Positions 52,295-60,097 of a stretch of 64,000 nucleotides of DNA are shown piece by piece. The DNA comes from Methylobacter sp. S3L5C (GTDB taxonomy: Bacteria; Pseudomonadota; Gammaproteobacteria; Methylococcales; Methylomonadaceae). The stretch lies in assembly GCF_022788635.1 (NCBI RefSeq), contig NZ_CP076024.1, forward strand, positions 1,674,001 through 1,738,000, written 5' to 3'. Under the pieces are notes generated by a model, which saw nothing but the letters and a program-made list of their open reading frames with translations, was not told the origin of the DNA and did not search any database. Position 1 is the stretch's first letter; every line of letters starts with the position of its first letter. Made by a program: the position numbers and the translations under genes.

Positions 52295-52909
52295 ATGAAT
52301 AAAGTACAACTAATAAGAAAAAGTCTGTTGGGACTTTTGGGATTGTTTTTTTCGGCATCTATCTGGGCTCACGGTGGCGCTGCTGGTACCGATACGGATC
52401 AATGCAAATTTGAGTTGCAACCTACTCATTGGGTTCATTACACGGCTTATCAACCTAGTGCCTATCCTGCAGAAGAATTTTGCGGTAATCTGCCTGCTAT
52501 AAACACCTTGACGCAATTGGTTTTTGATTATCAGGATATGAAATACAGAAACATGTTGGTTGAGTTTGAAGTGACCAAGGAGCCCGAAGGTACGCGTGTA
52601 TTTTTTCTGCCCAGTGCAAAACATAAAAAAGGTTCTGTTAATTTAGAGTTGAAAAATGGTGTACCAGAAGCAGGTCAATACCTGATTCATATTACTTTGG
52701 TTCCAGATCCTGCTGATACAGAAAATCGCACTCAGGGTGAGAGATTGGACGTACACATGGGTTTTAAGGCAGGTGCAGGTCAAGCTACAAGCAGAAACAG
52801 CATGTTGCTATATGTGTTTTTAACATTTGCTGGCTTGTATGTGTTGTATTTATCAAACGCAGGCTTTAAACGTAAAGTTGATGAAGTGGTTGCAAAAATT
52901 AAAAAATAA
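52295..52909 (+). CDS. Exported, membrane-anchored protein of unknown function
   Basis: I do not recognise the family of this 204-residue protein with certainty. A signal peptide (about 1-25, IWAHGG) is followed by a soluble beta-rich domain with two Cys (DQCKFEL and EFCGNL). A C-terminal helix (about 170-188, SMLLYVFLTFAGLYVLYL) is followed by a Lys-rich tail, so the body should face the periplasm. The mature start HGG could bind metal through its amino terminus. It precedes a cupredoxin gene, which suggests a copper-related role, as inference only. A good AGGAAGG ribosome site precedes the ATG. Confidence 0.75.
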   Translation: MNKVQLIRKSLLGLLGLFFSASIWAHGGAAGTDTDQCKFELQPTHWVHYTAYQPSAYPAEEFCGNLPAINTLTQLVFDYQDMKYRNMLVEFEVTKEPEGTRVFFLPSAKHKKGSVNLELKNGVPEAGQYLIHITLVPDPADTENRTQGERLDVHMGFKAGAGQATSRNSMLLYVFLTFAGLYVLYLSNAGFKRKVDEVVAKIKK

Positions 52910-53097
52910 AATATTAGCCGTTCGCTAGGAATGTTAAATATTTTAAAATACTATTTATTTATTTTTAAGACGAACGCGTAATTTTGTTAAACAATATAAA
53001 TTGTCTGGTAGGTTTGGTTATTTGAGCTTTAGCGTCCTTACTGATAATTGATCGTAAAAAGTGTATTGATTATGTCAAGTAAAAGAGGAAATTAAGA

Positions 53098-53997
53098 ATG
53101 GTGAAGTTATTGTCGGTTGGAGTGCTGATGGTTCTTTTCTCTGTGCCTTTAATGGCTCAGGAATATGAAGATCATGACAGCATGCTGATGGATCATGGTG
53201 ATGGCCATTTGATGGACATGGCTGGCGGTATGGTGATGGGGCAGAATACCGATACTTTACCCGGTGGTTGCGACAGCATCTCTGAAACCAAAGAAATTAC
53301 TGTGCATGCCGGTCATAAATATGCTGAAAAATTTCCAGGTAGAATGTTTGCATTTGATACTCAGGAATTTAAATTTAAACCGTGCACTAAATTAACGGTT
53401 CATTTTATTAATGAGGATAACGTGCGGCATCAATGGATGATGCATGGTCTGCCTAAATATTTATATCCTAAAGGGATGTTTCATTTGGAAGCGACTGGTC
53501 CTTCAAAAATATCAGGAACATTGATTTTACCGCCCGGCGATAAAACCTATCTGGTGCATTGTGATATTGCCCAGCATATGGAAAAAGGCATGAAAGCCCA
53601 GTTTAAGGTCGGTGAAGGTGATGGTGATTTGCCGAGTATTCCGGGTGTCACGGCTTATGTTATAGCGGATGATTATAAGGCAACGTTGCCTGAATTGATG
53701 GTAAAAGCTGCGAGTGTCATTGATAGCGCACCTGCAGCCGATGCTGCCAGTCTTGCTCCCAAACCGTCTGTGCCGCAGGATGATTCTGTTATTTCAGGTG
53801 TTACGGTGATTGGCTTGGCATTAGGTCTGCTTGCTGCGCCCTTTCTGGCTCGCAAGTTTAAAGGCATGAGCGTGTCAGAGGTAGTCGCTTACGTGTTTGA
53901 TTTGTTGAGAGCCTTTATTGAGCTAGCTGTAAAGCTACTTTCTCGCCTGATTAGATTGATCATTGCTTATAAAAACAAGATATTGCCTGAAAAATAA
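53098..53997 (+). CDS. Periplasmic membrane-anchored cupredoxin with Met/His-rich N-terminus
   Basis: The 299-residue protein has a signal peptide (about 1-20), a Met/His/Asp-rich segment (about 22-52, MLMDHGDGHLMDMAGGMVMG) that looks fit for copper binding, and a plastocyanin-type domain. Its ligands are visible as VRHQWMMHGL (about 117-126) and Cys-x4-His-x4-Met in VHCDIAQHMEKGM (about 159-171). A Pro/Ala linker and a hydrophobic C-terminal region (about 236-290) anchor it. It would carry electrons or copper at the periplasmic face; which one is unknown. A terminator follows. Confidence 0.82.
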   Translation: MVKLLSVGVLMVLFSVPLMAQEYEDHDSMLMDHGDGHLMDMAGGMVMGQNTDTLPGGCDSISETKEITVHAGHKYAEKFPGRMFAFDTQEFKFKPCTKLTVHFINEDNVRHQWMMHGLPKYLYPKGMFHLEATGPSKISGTLILPPGDKTYLVHCDIAQHMEKGMKAQFKVGEGDGDLPSIPGVTAYVIADDYKATLPELMVKAASVIDSAPAADAASLAPKPSVPQDDSVISGVTVIGLALGLLAAPFLARKFKGMSVSEVVAYVFDLLRAFIELAVKLLSRLIRLIIAYKNKILPEK

Positions 53998-54011
53998 ATA
54001 CAGGTAACATC

Positions 54012-54048
54012 AAAAACCCTGTGCTCTTCGAACGCAGGGTTTTTTTTT
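54012..54048 (+). terminator. Rho-independent terminator after the cupredoxin gene
   Basis: AAAAACCCTG (54012-54021) and CAGGGTTTTT (54035-54044) pair, and two further pairs extend the stem into the loop. It is followed by a T-run to 54048. The next gene starts only 12 nt later, so it must use readthrough or initiate within this gap. Confidence 0.85.
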
Positions 54049-54059
54049 GAGATAAATAA

Positions 54060-54485
54060 ATGCAAGAAATAGTGAGTGGTATGTGGGGACTGTTTCTCAG
54101 TGCATTTATATCATCAACTATTGCACCGGGTGGTTCTGAAGCTGTTTTGGCTTACATGGTGTCGGAAGGGCATTTTCAAGTTCGGCATCTGGTTATTGTA
54201 GCGGCTATTGGCAATACTTTGGGCGCAATGACAACATGGGGGTTGGGGATACTGGCAGAGAGAAAATTTCCAGTGGCCAATCTGTTGTCAGATAAAAAAC
54301 AGAAAGCGCTAAATATGGTAAAAAAAAGAGGTGTCTGGGTGCTTTTTTTTTCATGGTTACCGGTAATCGGTGATGCTTTATGTTTCGCGGGCGGATGGTT
54401 AAAGCTCCCTTTGTTGCCGGCCTGTTCAGTTATTTTGTTAGGAAAATTTAGCAGATACGCGGTGATCGCATGGATGTTTGTTTGA
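54060..54485 (+). CDS. yqaA: YqaA-family inner-membrane protein
   Basis: The 141-residue protein is a DedA-related (SNARE-associated/VTT) membrane protein of the YqaA type. It has the N-terminal GLFLSAFISSTIAPGGSEAV block (about 11-30), NTLGAMTTWGLG (about 53-64) and FSWLPVIGDALCFAGGWLKL (about 97-116), with about four hydrophobic segments. DedA relatives move lipids across the membrane; the specific role of YqaA is unknown. It follows the terminator closely and precedes another membrane protein gene. Confidence 0.85.
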   Translation: MQEIVSGMWGLFLSAFISSTIAPGGSEAVLAYMVSEGHFQVRHLVIVAAIGNTLGAMTTWGLGILAERKFPVANLLSDKKQKALNMVKKRGVWVLFFSWLPVIGDALCFAGGWLKLPLLPACSVILLGKFSRYAVIAWMFV

Positions 54486-54507
54486 CGCTGAAAAATAGGT
54501 TTGTTCA

Positions 54508-55323
54508 ATGATTGATTTAAAGCTTTTAAGATTAAGATTAAATGAAGTTGCTTTGCTAAGTCATTTCCCGGCTTCTCATATAGCTTATCCGCATAAGAAG
54601 CGGGATTATTTTATAGCAGCATTTACTTTTTTTTGTGTAGCAATCTGCTTGATTAGCGATGCGGATGCCGGCATAGAAAAACAAAATGCACTTGGAGTTA
54701 GTGGCTGGGTATTTTTAATTGGCTTGTTGCTCGGAGAAAACAGGGAAATTAGAATGCAGGTTGTCATAGCGGTTATTTTTGCCACTATCGGTGAACACTT
54801 TGCATCTCCTTTTATGGGCGGTTACACTTACCGATTTGGAAATGTACCGGCGTATGTGCCGCCCGGTCACGGTATGGTTTATTTAACGGCGGTAGCCTTG
54901 GCACGTTCCGGCTTGTTTTTAAGATATGCCAGAGAAATTACTGCGCTGGTAATAGCCGTCTGTGGTATCTGGTCGCTTTGGGGTATTAGCGGCTTGCCGC
55001 AGCAGGGTGATGCAGTGGGTGCCTTGCTATTTTGTGTGTTTTTGGTTTATCTGTTTAAAGGCCGTTCGCCTATGGTTTATCTGGCGGCTTTCTTTATTAC
55101 GACATGGCTGGAATTAATAGGTACTGCGGTCGGCACCTGGAAATGGGCAGCAATTGATCCAGTTTTGGGTTTGCCTCAGGGTAACCCGCCAAGTGGCGTC
55201 GCAGCCTGGTATTGTCTGGTTGATGCGGTAGCCATAGGCGGTGCGCCGCTGGTATTGAATGGTTTAGCCAAGGTATTGAGTTATTTAAAAGCCAGAACAT
55301 TACGCTCACGAACAGCAGATTGA
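54508..55323 (+). CDS. Polytopic membrane protein of unknown function
   Basis: I do not recognise this 271-residue protein. Seven or eight hydrophobic segments span about residues 30-250. Conserved-looking loops are GEHFASPFMGGYTYRFGNVP (about 97-116), YVPPGHGMVYLTA (about 118-130) and WLELIGTAVGTWKW (about 200-213). Family members in other phyla share the VPPGHG loop as far as I recall, but no activity is known to me. It begins 22 nt after yqaA, and the exported superoxide-reductase-like gene follows after 116 nt. Confidence 0.7.
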   Translation: MIDLKLLRLRLNEVALLSHFPASHIAYPHKKRDYFIAAFTFFCVAICLISDADAGIEKQNALGVSGWVFLIGLLLGENREIRMQVVIAVIFATIGEHFASPFMGGYTYRFGNVPAYVPPGHGMVYLTAVALARSGLFLRYAREITALVIAVCGIWSLWGISGLPQQGDAVGALLFCVFLVYLFKGRSPMVYLAAFFITTWLELIGTAVGTWKWAAIDPVLGLPQGNPPSGVAAWYCLVDAVAIGGAPLVLNGLAKVLSYLKARTLRSRTAD

Positions 55324-55439
55324 TGCTTATAAATTTTTTGGTCAGTTTTTAGTGCATAAGTTACCAAGTCTGTAAACACCAGGCAGCGTGTCTCTGCCTC
55401 AATTGAGATGCAATAAATAATCCAAAAAGAGGACCAACT

Positions 55440-55868
55440 ATGGAACGTCGTAATTTTATTCGTTTAAGCGTCGCCAGTATTGGCGCGGGTATCATCGCTC
55501 CAACAATAGCCTTGGCTAATACTGAAAAGCAGGTAAAGGGAGCCAGCGATATTTATTATACCAAGGAAGATGCTGGTCGTTGGAGTGGAAAGGTTGCAAC
55601 GCATTTACCTAGCATTGATATAGAGAGTGCGAATGGAAAAATAACCGTAAAAGTAGTAACGCCTCACGAAATGAAAGGTTATGAGCACTATATTGTGAAG
55701 CATGTATTGTTGGATAGTAATCATAAGTTTTTAGATGAGCATATGTTTGACCCAACCAAAGATACCGCTGCAATATCAACATTTACACTGCAAGGCTATA
55801 GCGGGATGCTATACGTGTTGAGCATGTGTAATAAACATGATTTGTGGTTAAACGAAGCCAAGGTATAA
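55440..55868 (+). CDS. Exported superoxide reductase-like protein (desulfoferrodoxin iron-binding domain), copy 2
   Basis: The 142-residue protein matches copy 1 (9998-10426) in length and leader (MERRNFIRLSVAS) and keeps the same iron ligands: His55, His76, His83, Cys130 and His133, in ATHLP, TPHEMKGYEHYI and VLSMCNKHDLW. The differences are scattered conservative changes, so both copies appear functional. It follows membrane protein genes and precedes a glycosyltransferase, unlike copy 1, which precedes iorAB. A good GAGG ribosome site is present (AAAGAGGACC). Confidence 0.75.
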   Translation: MERRNFIRLSVASIGAGIIAPTIALANTEKQVKGASDIYYTKEDAGRWSGKVATHLPSIDIESANGKITVKVVTPHEMKGYEHYIVKHVLLDSNHKFLDEHMFDPTKDTAAISTFTLQGYSGMLYVLSMCNKHDLWLNEAKV

Positions 55869-55876
55869 ACGAATAA

Positions 55877-55907
55877 TGTCATTCCTAATAATCACCTGGG
55901 AATGACA
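55877..55907. terminator. Hairpin after superoxide-reductase-like copy 2
   Basis: TGTCATTCC (55877-55885) and GGAATGACA (55899-55907) form a perfect 9-bp stem, 8 nt after the stop. There is no T-run, so termination is uncertain. Confidence 0.4.
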
Positions 55908-55925
55908 CCATTGTATTAAATAATA

Positions 55926-56801
55926 ATGAAAATTAGCGCATTTACGTTTATTAAAAATGGTGAAATACTAGGTTACCCCTTTATTGAATCCATTAATTCT
56001 ATTTTATCAATTGTTGACGAGTTTGTTATTGCAGTAGGAAAAAGCGAAGACAATACCCTAGCACGAATTAAAGCTATTCCCAGTGACAAAATACGCATTA
56101 TTGAAACGTCATGGAATGATAATATGCACGATCGCGGCTATGTATATGGTCAGCAGAAAATGATTGCGCAATTCAATTGTACGGGTGATTGGGCGTTTTA
56201 TCTGGAAGGTGATGAAGTTGTTCACGAAGATGATTTGCCAAAAATAAAAGCATCCATGCAAGCCTGTTTGCATGATGATAACGTGGAAGCTCTCGTATTT
56301 GATTACTACCATTTTTATGGCAACGCTAATACTTATTTGGATTCACCAGCATGGTATAAAACTGAAGCGCGTATTATTAAAAATTCAATTAGAAGTTATG
56401 CACCTGATGGTTTGTTTTGGTTGGTGCTGGATAAAAATAAAACGGGCAGATACCCAAAAGCTGCACATACACAGGCAAAAATTTATCATTACGGCTGGGT
56501 AAGAAACGAACAGCAAATGAATTTAAAAGCACAAAAAGTACAGACTTATTGGCATAAAGACAATCAGTCGGCAAGTATTGATCAGGTAAATTATAGAGAG
56601 ATAGATTCGACTATTTTAAAGTTATTTACAGGCGTACATCCCCAGGCTATTAAAGATTGGTTACCGTCGGAAGCAGGTTTATTTGTTACCAATCCCGCCT
56701 ATCAGTTAACCAAAAGAGAAAAAAAACATCGTTTATTAATGCGAATAGAAAAAATATTTGGATTAAATTTTACTAAAAGTCACTATAGATTAATCAAGTA
56801 A
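55926..56801 (+). CDS. Glycosyltransferase, GT2-type
   Basis: The 291-residue enzyme has a GT-A fold start (ISAFTFIKNGEILGYPFIES), the nucleotide-sugar region and an acidic metal site LEGDEVVHEDD (about 95-105) in place of a plain DxD. No signal or membrane segment is seen. It opens a run of envelope-sugar genes that continues with an O-antigen ligase-like protein, so it probably adds a sugar to LPS or another surface glycan. Donor and acceptor are unknown. Confidence 0.75.
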   Translation: MKISAFTFIKNGEILGYPFIESINSILSIVDEFVIAVGKSEDNTLARIKAIPSDKIRIIETSWNDNMHDRGYVYGQQKMIAQFNCTGDWAFYLEGDEVVHEDDLPKIKASMQACLHDDNVEALVFDYYHFYGNANTYLDSPAWYKTEARIIKNSIRSYAPDGLFWLVLDKNKTGRYPKAAHTQAKIYHYGWVRNEQQMNLKAQKVQTYWHKDNQSASIDQVNYREIDSTILKLFTGVHPQAIKDWLPSEAGLFVTNPAYQLTKREKKHRLLMRIEKIFGLNFTKSHYRLIK

Positions 56802-56966
56802 CTTAAAAATCTTGGCAATATTAGCGGTATAGATTGATCGAAAATTCGCACCTGATCAGCTAAGCTAAGCTCTCTTCAGAGTATTTAATAACCAATAGGC
56901 GTACAGGCAAAGTATTTGGCATAGCGCTAAAATATCTATAACACTTAATTTTACAGTTTTCGAGAT

Positions 56967-58184
56967 ATGAATTTCAATACAACATTGGCTCAACGAGTAC
57001 AGTTACGTACACATGAATATGAAACTTTTATTACTGTTTTATTGGTGGTTTCAATCTATTTTTCAACAACGATAGCAATAGTTGTCTCAGCCTTATTGGG
57101 CGTTGTGTGGTTGCTTTCGACCCAGTTTATAGAGCTGCCAGGCACCTTAAAAAGAAATCCTGTTGCTGCCTGGGCGTTGCTTTTGCTGGCGTGGTTCATT
57201 TTTGGCTCATGTTATACCAGTGCAACAAACAACGATGCCTTTTCAATGATAATGAAGTATAGGGAGTTATTGTTTATTCCTGTTTTAATTTCATTTTTAA
57301 CGACAGAGCGTTACCGTAGCTGGGTATGGAAAGCTTTTTTTATCACCTCTGTGCTGGCACTTTTAGTTTCCTATTTAATGTATTTTGATATTCTTGATCT
57401 TAACGGTCAGGGTGATCCTTGTTTTAAGGGGCGTATTACTCATAGCATTTTTATCTCTTTTTTTGCTTTCTTTTGTGCTCATAAGGCTTATAACCAGCAG
57501 CGCTATGCAAAGCTTTATTTGATTTTATTTGTCTTGAGTCTCTATAATCTTTTTTTTGTGGTTCCCGGTCGTACCGGTCAATTAATTATTGTTGCTTTGG
57601 TTTTATTATTTGCGATGCAACGATTTGGTAATAAAGAACGTTTATTGAGTGTTATTGCCGTTGCTCTATTAGTAGCATTGTTTTTTAATTTTTCTGATAA
57701 GGCAAGTCGTATTAATGAAGGTATTGCTAATACTCAAGCTTACTTAAAGCCTGTTCCGGAGCAAACTGAGTCTTCCATGGGGCTGCGATTTACTTTTTGG
57801 AAATACTCAATAAAACTAATCGCTGAAAAACCTTTATTCGGGCATGGCACAGGTAGTTTTAGTAAAGAATATAAGCGCCTTGTTCCTGACGAGCGTTTTA
57901 AATCAACAAATCCGCATAATGAATTTTTTATGATAGGTGTTCAATTGGGCCTTGTAGGATTATTTATTTATTCAGGATTCCTTGGTAGTCAGTTTTACTA
58001 CGCCAAGAAATTACCTGATAAAGAAAAATGGCTTGCTCAAGGTCTTTTACTCTCTTTAATTATTACCAGTATATTTAATAGTCCTATTTTGGATCACACC
58101 GAAGGTCATTGGTTTGCTACCATGATAGCCTTATGCTTTTCGCCTCTTCAAGCCAAGAATACATCTCTGATAAGTCATGCTTAG
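56967..58184 (+). CDS. O-antigen ligase-like membrane protein (WaaL/RfaL family)
   Basis: The 405-residue protein has ten or more hydrophobic segments and the large periplasmic loop region with GMGTGSFS-like FGHGTGSFSKEYKRLV (about 290-305) and STNPHNEFFMIGVQLGLVG (about 313-331), where the conserved HNEF His is typical of Wzy_C/WaaL proteins. It should join O-antigen or another glycan to lipid A-core at the outer face of the inner membrane. Its end overlaps the next glycosyltransferase gene by 8 nt. Confidence 0.86.
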   Translation: MNFNTTLAQRVQLRTHEYETFITVLLVVSIYFSTTIAIVVSALLGVVWLLSTQFIELPGTLKRNPVAAWALLLLAWFIFGSCYTSATNNDAFSMIMKYRELLFIPVLISFLTTERYRSWVWKAFFITSVLALLVSYLMYFDILDLNGQGDPCFKGRITHSIFISFFAFFCAHKAYNQQRYAKLYLILFVLSLYNLFFVVPGRTGQLIIVALVLLFAMQRFGNKERLLSVIAVALLVALFFNFSDKASRINEGIANTQAYLKPVPEQTESSMGLRFTFWKYSIKLIAEKPLFGHGTGSFSKEYKRLVPDERFKSTNPHNEFFMIGVQLGLVGLFIYSGFLGSQFYYAKKLPDKEKWLAQGLLLSLIITSIFNSPILDHTEGHWFATMIALCFSPLQAKNTSLISHA

Positions 58185-58914
58185 TGTCATTATCATCACT
58201 AAAAATGAAGCACATTCTATAGGTGCATGCTTGGCATCAGTAGCATGGGCCAATGAGATTATTGTCGTAGACTCTGGAAGTGATGACGATACGGTAGCAA
58301 TCTGCCAGAAATTTGGTGCGCTGATCTCAAAAAACGAATGGCCTGGCTATGGCAAACAAAAAAACCATGCCTTGTCACTGGCAAAAGGTGACTGGATATT
58401 ATCAATAGATGCTGATGAGCGAGTGACTCCCGAATTGCGTCAAGAAATAGAACAGGCTATTGCTAATCCTGGTGACTCTGTGGCTTGGAAAATCCCACGA
58501 TTATCAAGTTTTTGTGGTCGATTTATACATCATTCCGGTTGGTGGCCTGATTATATTACCCGTTTGTTTCATCGGGATTATGCAAAATTCTCTGACGATA
58601 TTGTTCATGAACGAGTTATCGTAACAGGCTTAACCGGTACATTGAAGGCGCATTTCCTGCATGAAAGTATTGAAAATTTAGAGGATTTATTAACAAAAAT
58701 GAATCAATATTCTACGGCTGGTGCGTTAATGTCGCATGAAAGAAATAAAACGGCCTCATTGCGAAAAGCTGTTGGGCATGGTCTTTGGGCCTTTTTTCGA
58801 AGTTATTTATTGCGTGTCGGCTTTCTGGATGGTCGCGAAGGTTTTATCCTGGCAGTATCGACGGCTGAAAGTACTTATTATCGGCATCTTAAGCTGATGC
58901 TGATGAACAGATAA
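58177..58914 (+). CDS. waaE: LPS core glycosyltransferase, WaaE/KdtX-like
   Basis: The 245-residue GT2 enzyme has the N-terminal LSVIIITKNEAHSIGACLAS (residues 2-21), the VVDSGSDDDT nucleotide site (about 34-43) and the SIDADERVTPE metal motif (about 87-97). This pattern and length match WaaE (beta-glucosyl transfer onto heptose of the LPS core). It overlaps the O-antigen ligase-like gene and is 9 nt before the next glycosyltransferase. Confidence 0.85.
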   Translation: MLSVIIITKNEAHSIGACLASVAWANEIIVVDSGSDDDTVAICQKFGALISKNEWPGYGKQKNHALSLAKGDWILSIDADERVTPELRQEIEQAIANPGDSVAWKIPRLSSFCGRFIHHSGWWPDYITRLFHRDYAKFSDDIVHERVIVTGLTGTLKAHFLHESIENLEDLLTKMNQYSTAGALMSHERNKTASLRKAVGHGLWAFFRSYLLRVGFLDGREGFILAVSTAESTYYRHLKLMLMNR

Positions 58915-58923
58915 TACGAGATT

Positions 58924-60009
58924 ATGTCGCAGATTGTTAATATCGTTGAACCTACATTAACTAGTGAAGCCGGACATTGTTTTAGTTTTGTGAGTAGCTT
59001 ATGTCAGGCCGACAAGAAAACACGATTTATATTATGGGGAAATCGTTTGTCATCGCTGACATCACCTGCAAAAAACGTTGAACTTAAAAAATATTTTTTC
59101 CGAAAAATCCGCAAGATTCAAAGCTTTTTTTTGTATAAAAAATTATTGACTACGCAGCAAAAAATATTGGTTTCTACTGCGGGACGTGTTGATTTGGCAA
59201 TTTTTGACTGGGTGTCAAAAGGAGTCATCCCGCCCAATAAAGTTTATTTTTATTTTCATTGGATAAATGAAAGTCATAAAAAAATTGCCCAATTAAAAAA
59301 GCTTGCTCTTAAGCAACCCAATATGGTTATTCTTGGGCCAACACCCTCGGTGGTGAAAGTGTTTCAAGAAGCGGGTTTTAAGCAGGTGCATCTGGTTCCG
59401 TACCCTGTTTTAGCAGCTGTTTTAAAAAATCCTGCGCAAGTGACGCCATTCTCAAGGGTTTGGTTTGCAGGTGCCGCACGTCAGGACAAGGGTTTTGGCA
59501 AGGTTGTCGATTTAATTGAATATATTGGCAATCTGGGGTTTGATATTCCTTTTACGCTGCAAACGTCTTCAGATCATTTTGGTAAATACGACACAGAAAC
59601 CAAAGCCGATATTGTGCGACTAAAAAAGCTTACTTACGCGCATCTTCAAATGCTTACAGACACCCTGTCTACAGAAGCTTATAGCCGTTTATTTGCCGGT
59701 GCTATTTGTATACAACCCTATCGGACTGCTGATTTTGCCGATCGTATTAGTGGCGTAACATTAGATGCGCTTTCTGCTGGCAGCCCTGTCGTCACCAGTG
59801 CCGGGACTTGGATTGCACGGCAAGTTGAAAGATTTGATGCCGGGATTATTGTTGATACAACTTCTCCCGAGCATTTGCTTGCGGCAATTAAAAAAGTGAT
59901 TGCCGAATATAGCTATTACAGTGAAAAAGCGGTCACTGCCGGTCAAACGCTACAGGATGAGCATAGTGCGAATCATCTCGCAAACGTCATTCTAGCGAAC
60001 AAGATTTAG
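58924..60009 (+). CDS. Glycosyltransferase, GT4/GT-B type
   Basis: The 361-residue protein looks like a GT-B enzyme. Its acceptor half (about 1-165) is divergent, while the C-terminal nucleotide-sugar half has VWFAGAARQDKGFG (about 180-193), CIQPYRTADFADRISGVTLDALSAG (read in parts, about 261-285) and a conserved Glu/Asp region. No membrane segment is seen. The context, between waaE-like and msbA, points to LPS core synthesis. The specific sugar is unknown. Confidence 0.75.
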   Translation: MSQIVNIVEPTLTSEAGHCFSFVSSLCQADKKTRFILWGNRLSSLTSPAKNVELKKYFFRKIRKIQSFFLYKKLLTTQQKILVSTAGRVDLAIFDWVSKGVIPPNKVYFYFHWINESHKKIAQLKKLALKQPNMVILGPTPSVVKVFQEAGFKQVHLVPYPVLAAVLKNPAQVTPFSRVWFAGAARQDKGFGKVVDLIEYIGNLGFDIPFTLQTSSDHFGKYDTETKADIVRLKKLTYAHLQMLTDTLSTEAYSRLFAGAICIQPYRTADFADRISGVTLDALSAGSPVVTSAGTWIARQVERFDAGIIVDTTSPEHLLAAIKKVIAEYSYYSEKAVTAGQTLQDEHSANHLANVILANKI

Positions 60010-60027
60010 TATACTTCTTTATTATTT

Positions 60028-60070
60028 GTAGGGGTGATGCATTCACCTTGGTGATTAAAGTCATCTCTAC
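60028..60070. repeat. 43-bp palindromic repeat before msbA
   Basis: GTAGGGGTGA (60028-60037) and TCATCTCTAC (60061-60070) pair over 10 positions (8 Watson-Crick, 2 G-U), and GGTGA/TCACC forms an inner hairpin. The GTAGGGGTGATGCATTCACC pattern resembles widely spread bacterial intergenic palindromes. Confidence 0.5.
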
Positions 60071-60097
60071 AGTGCTGTTAATACAATATTCAAAAAT

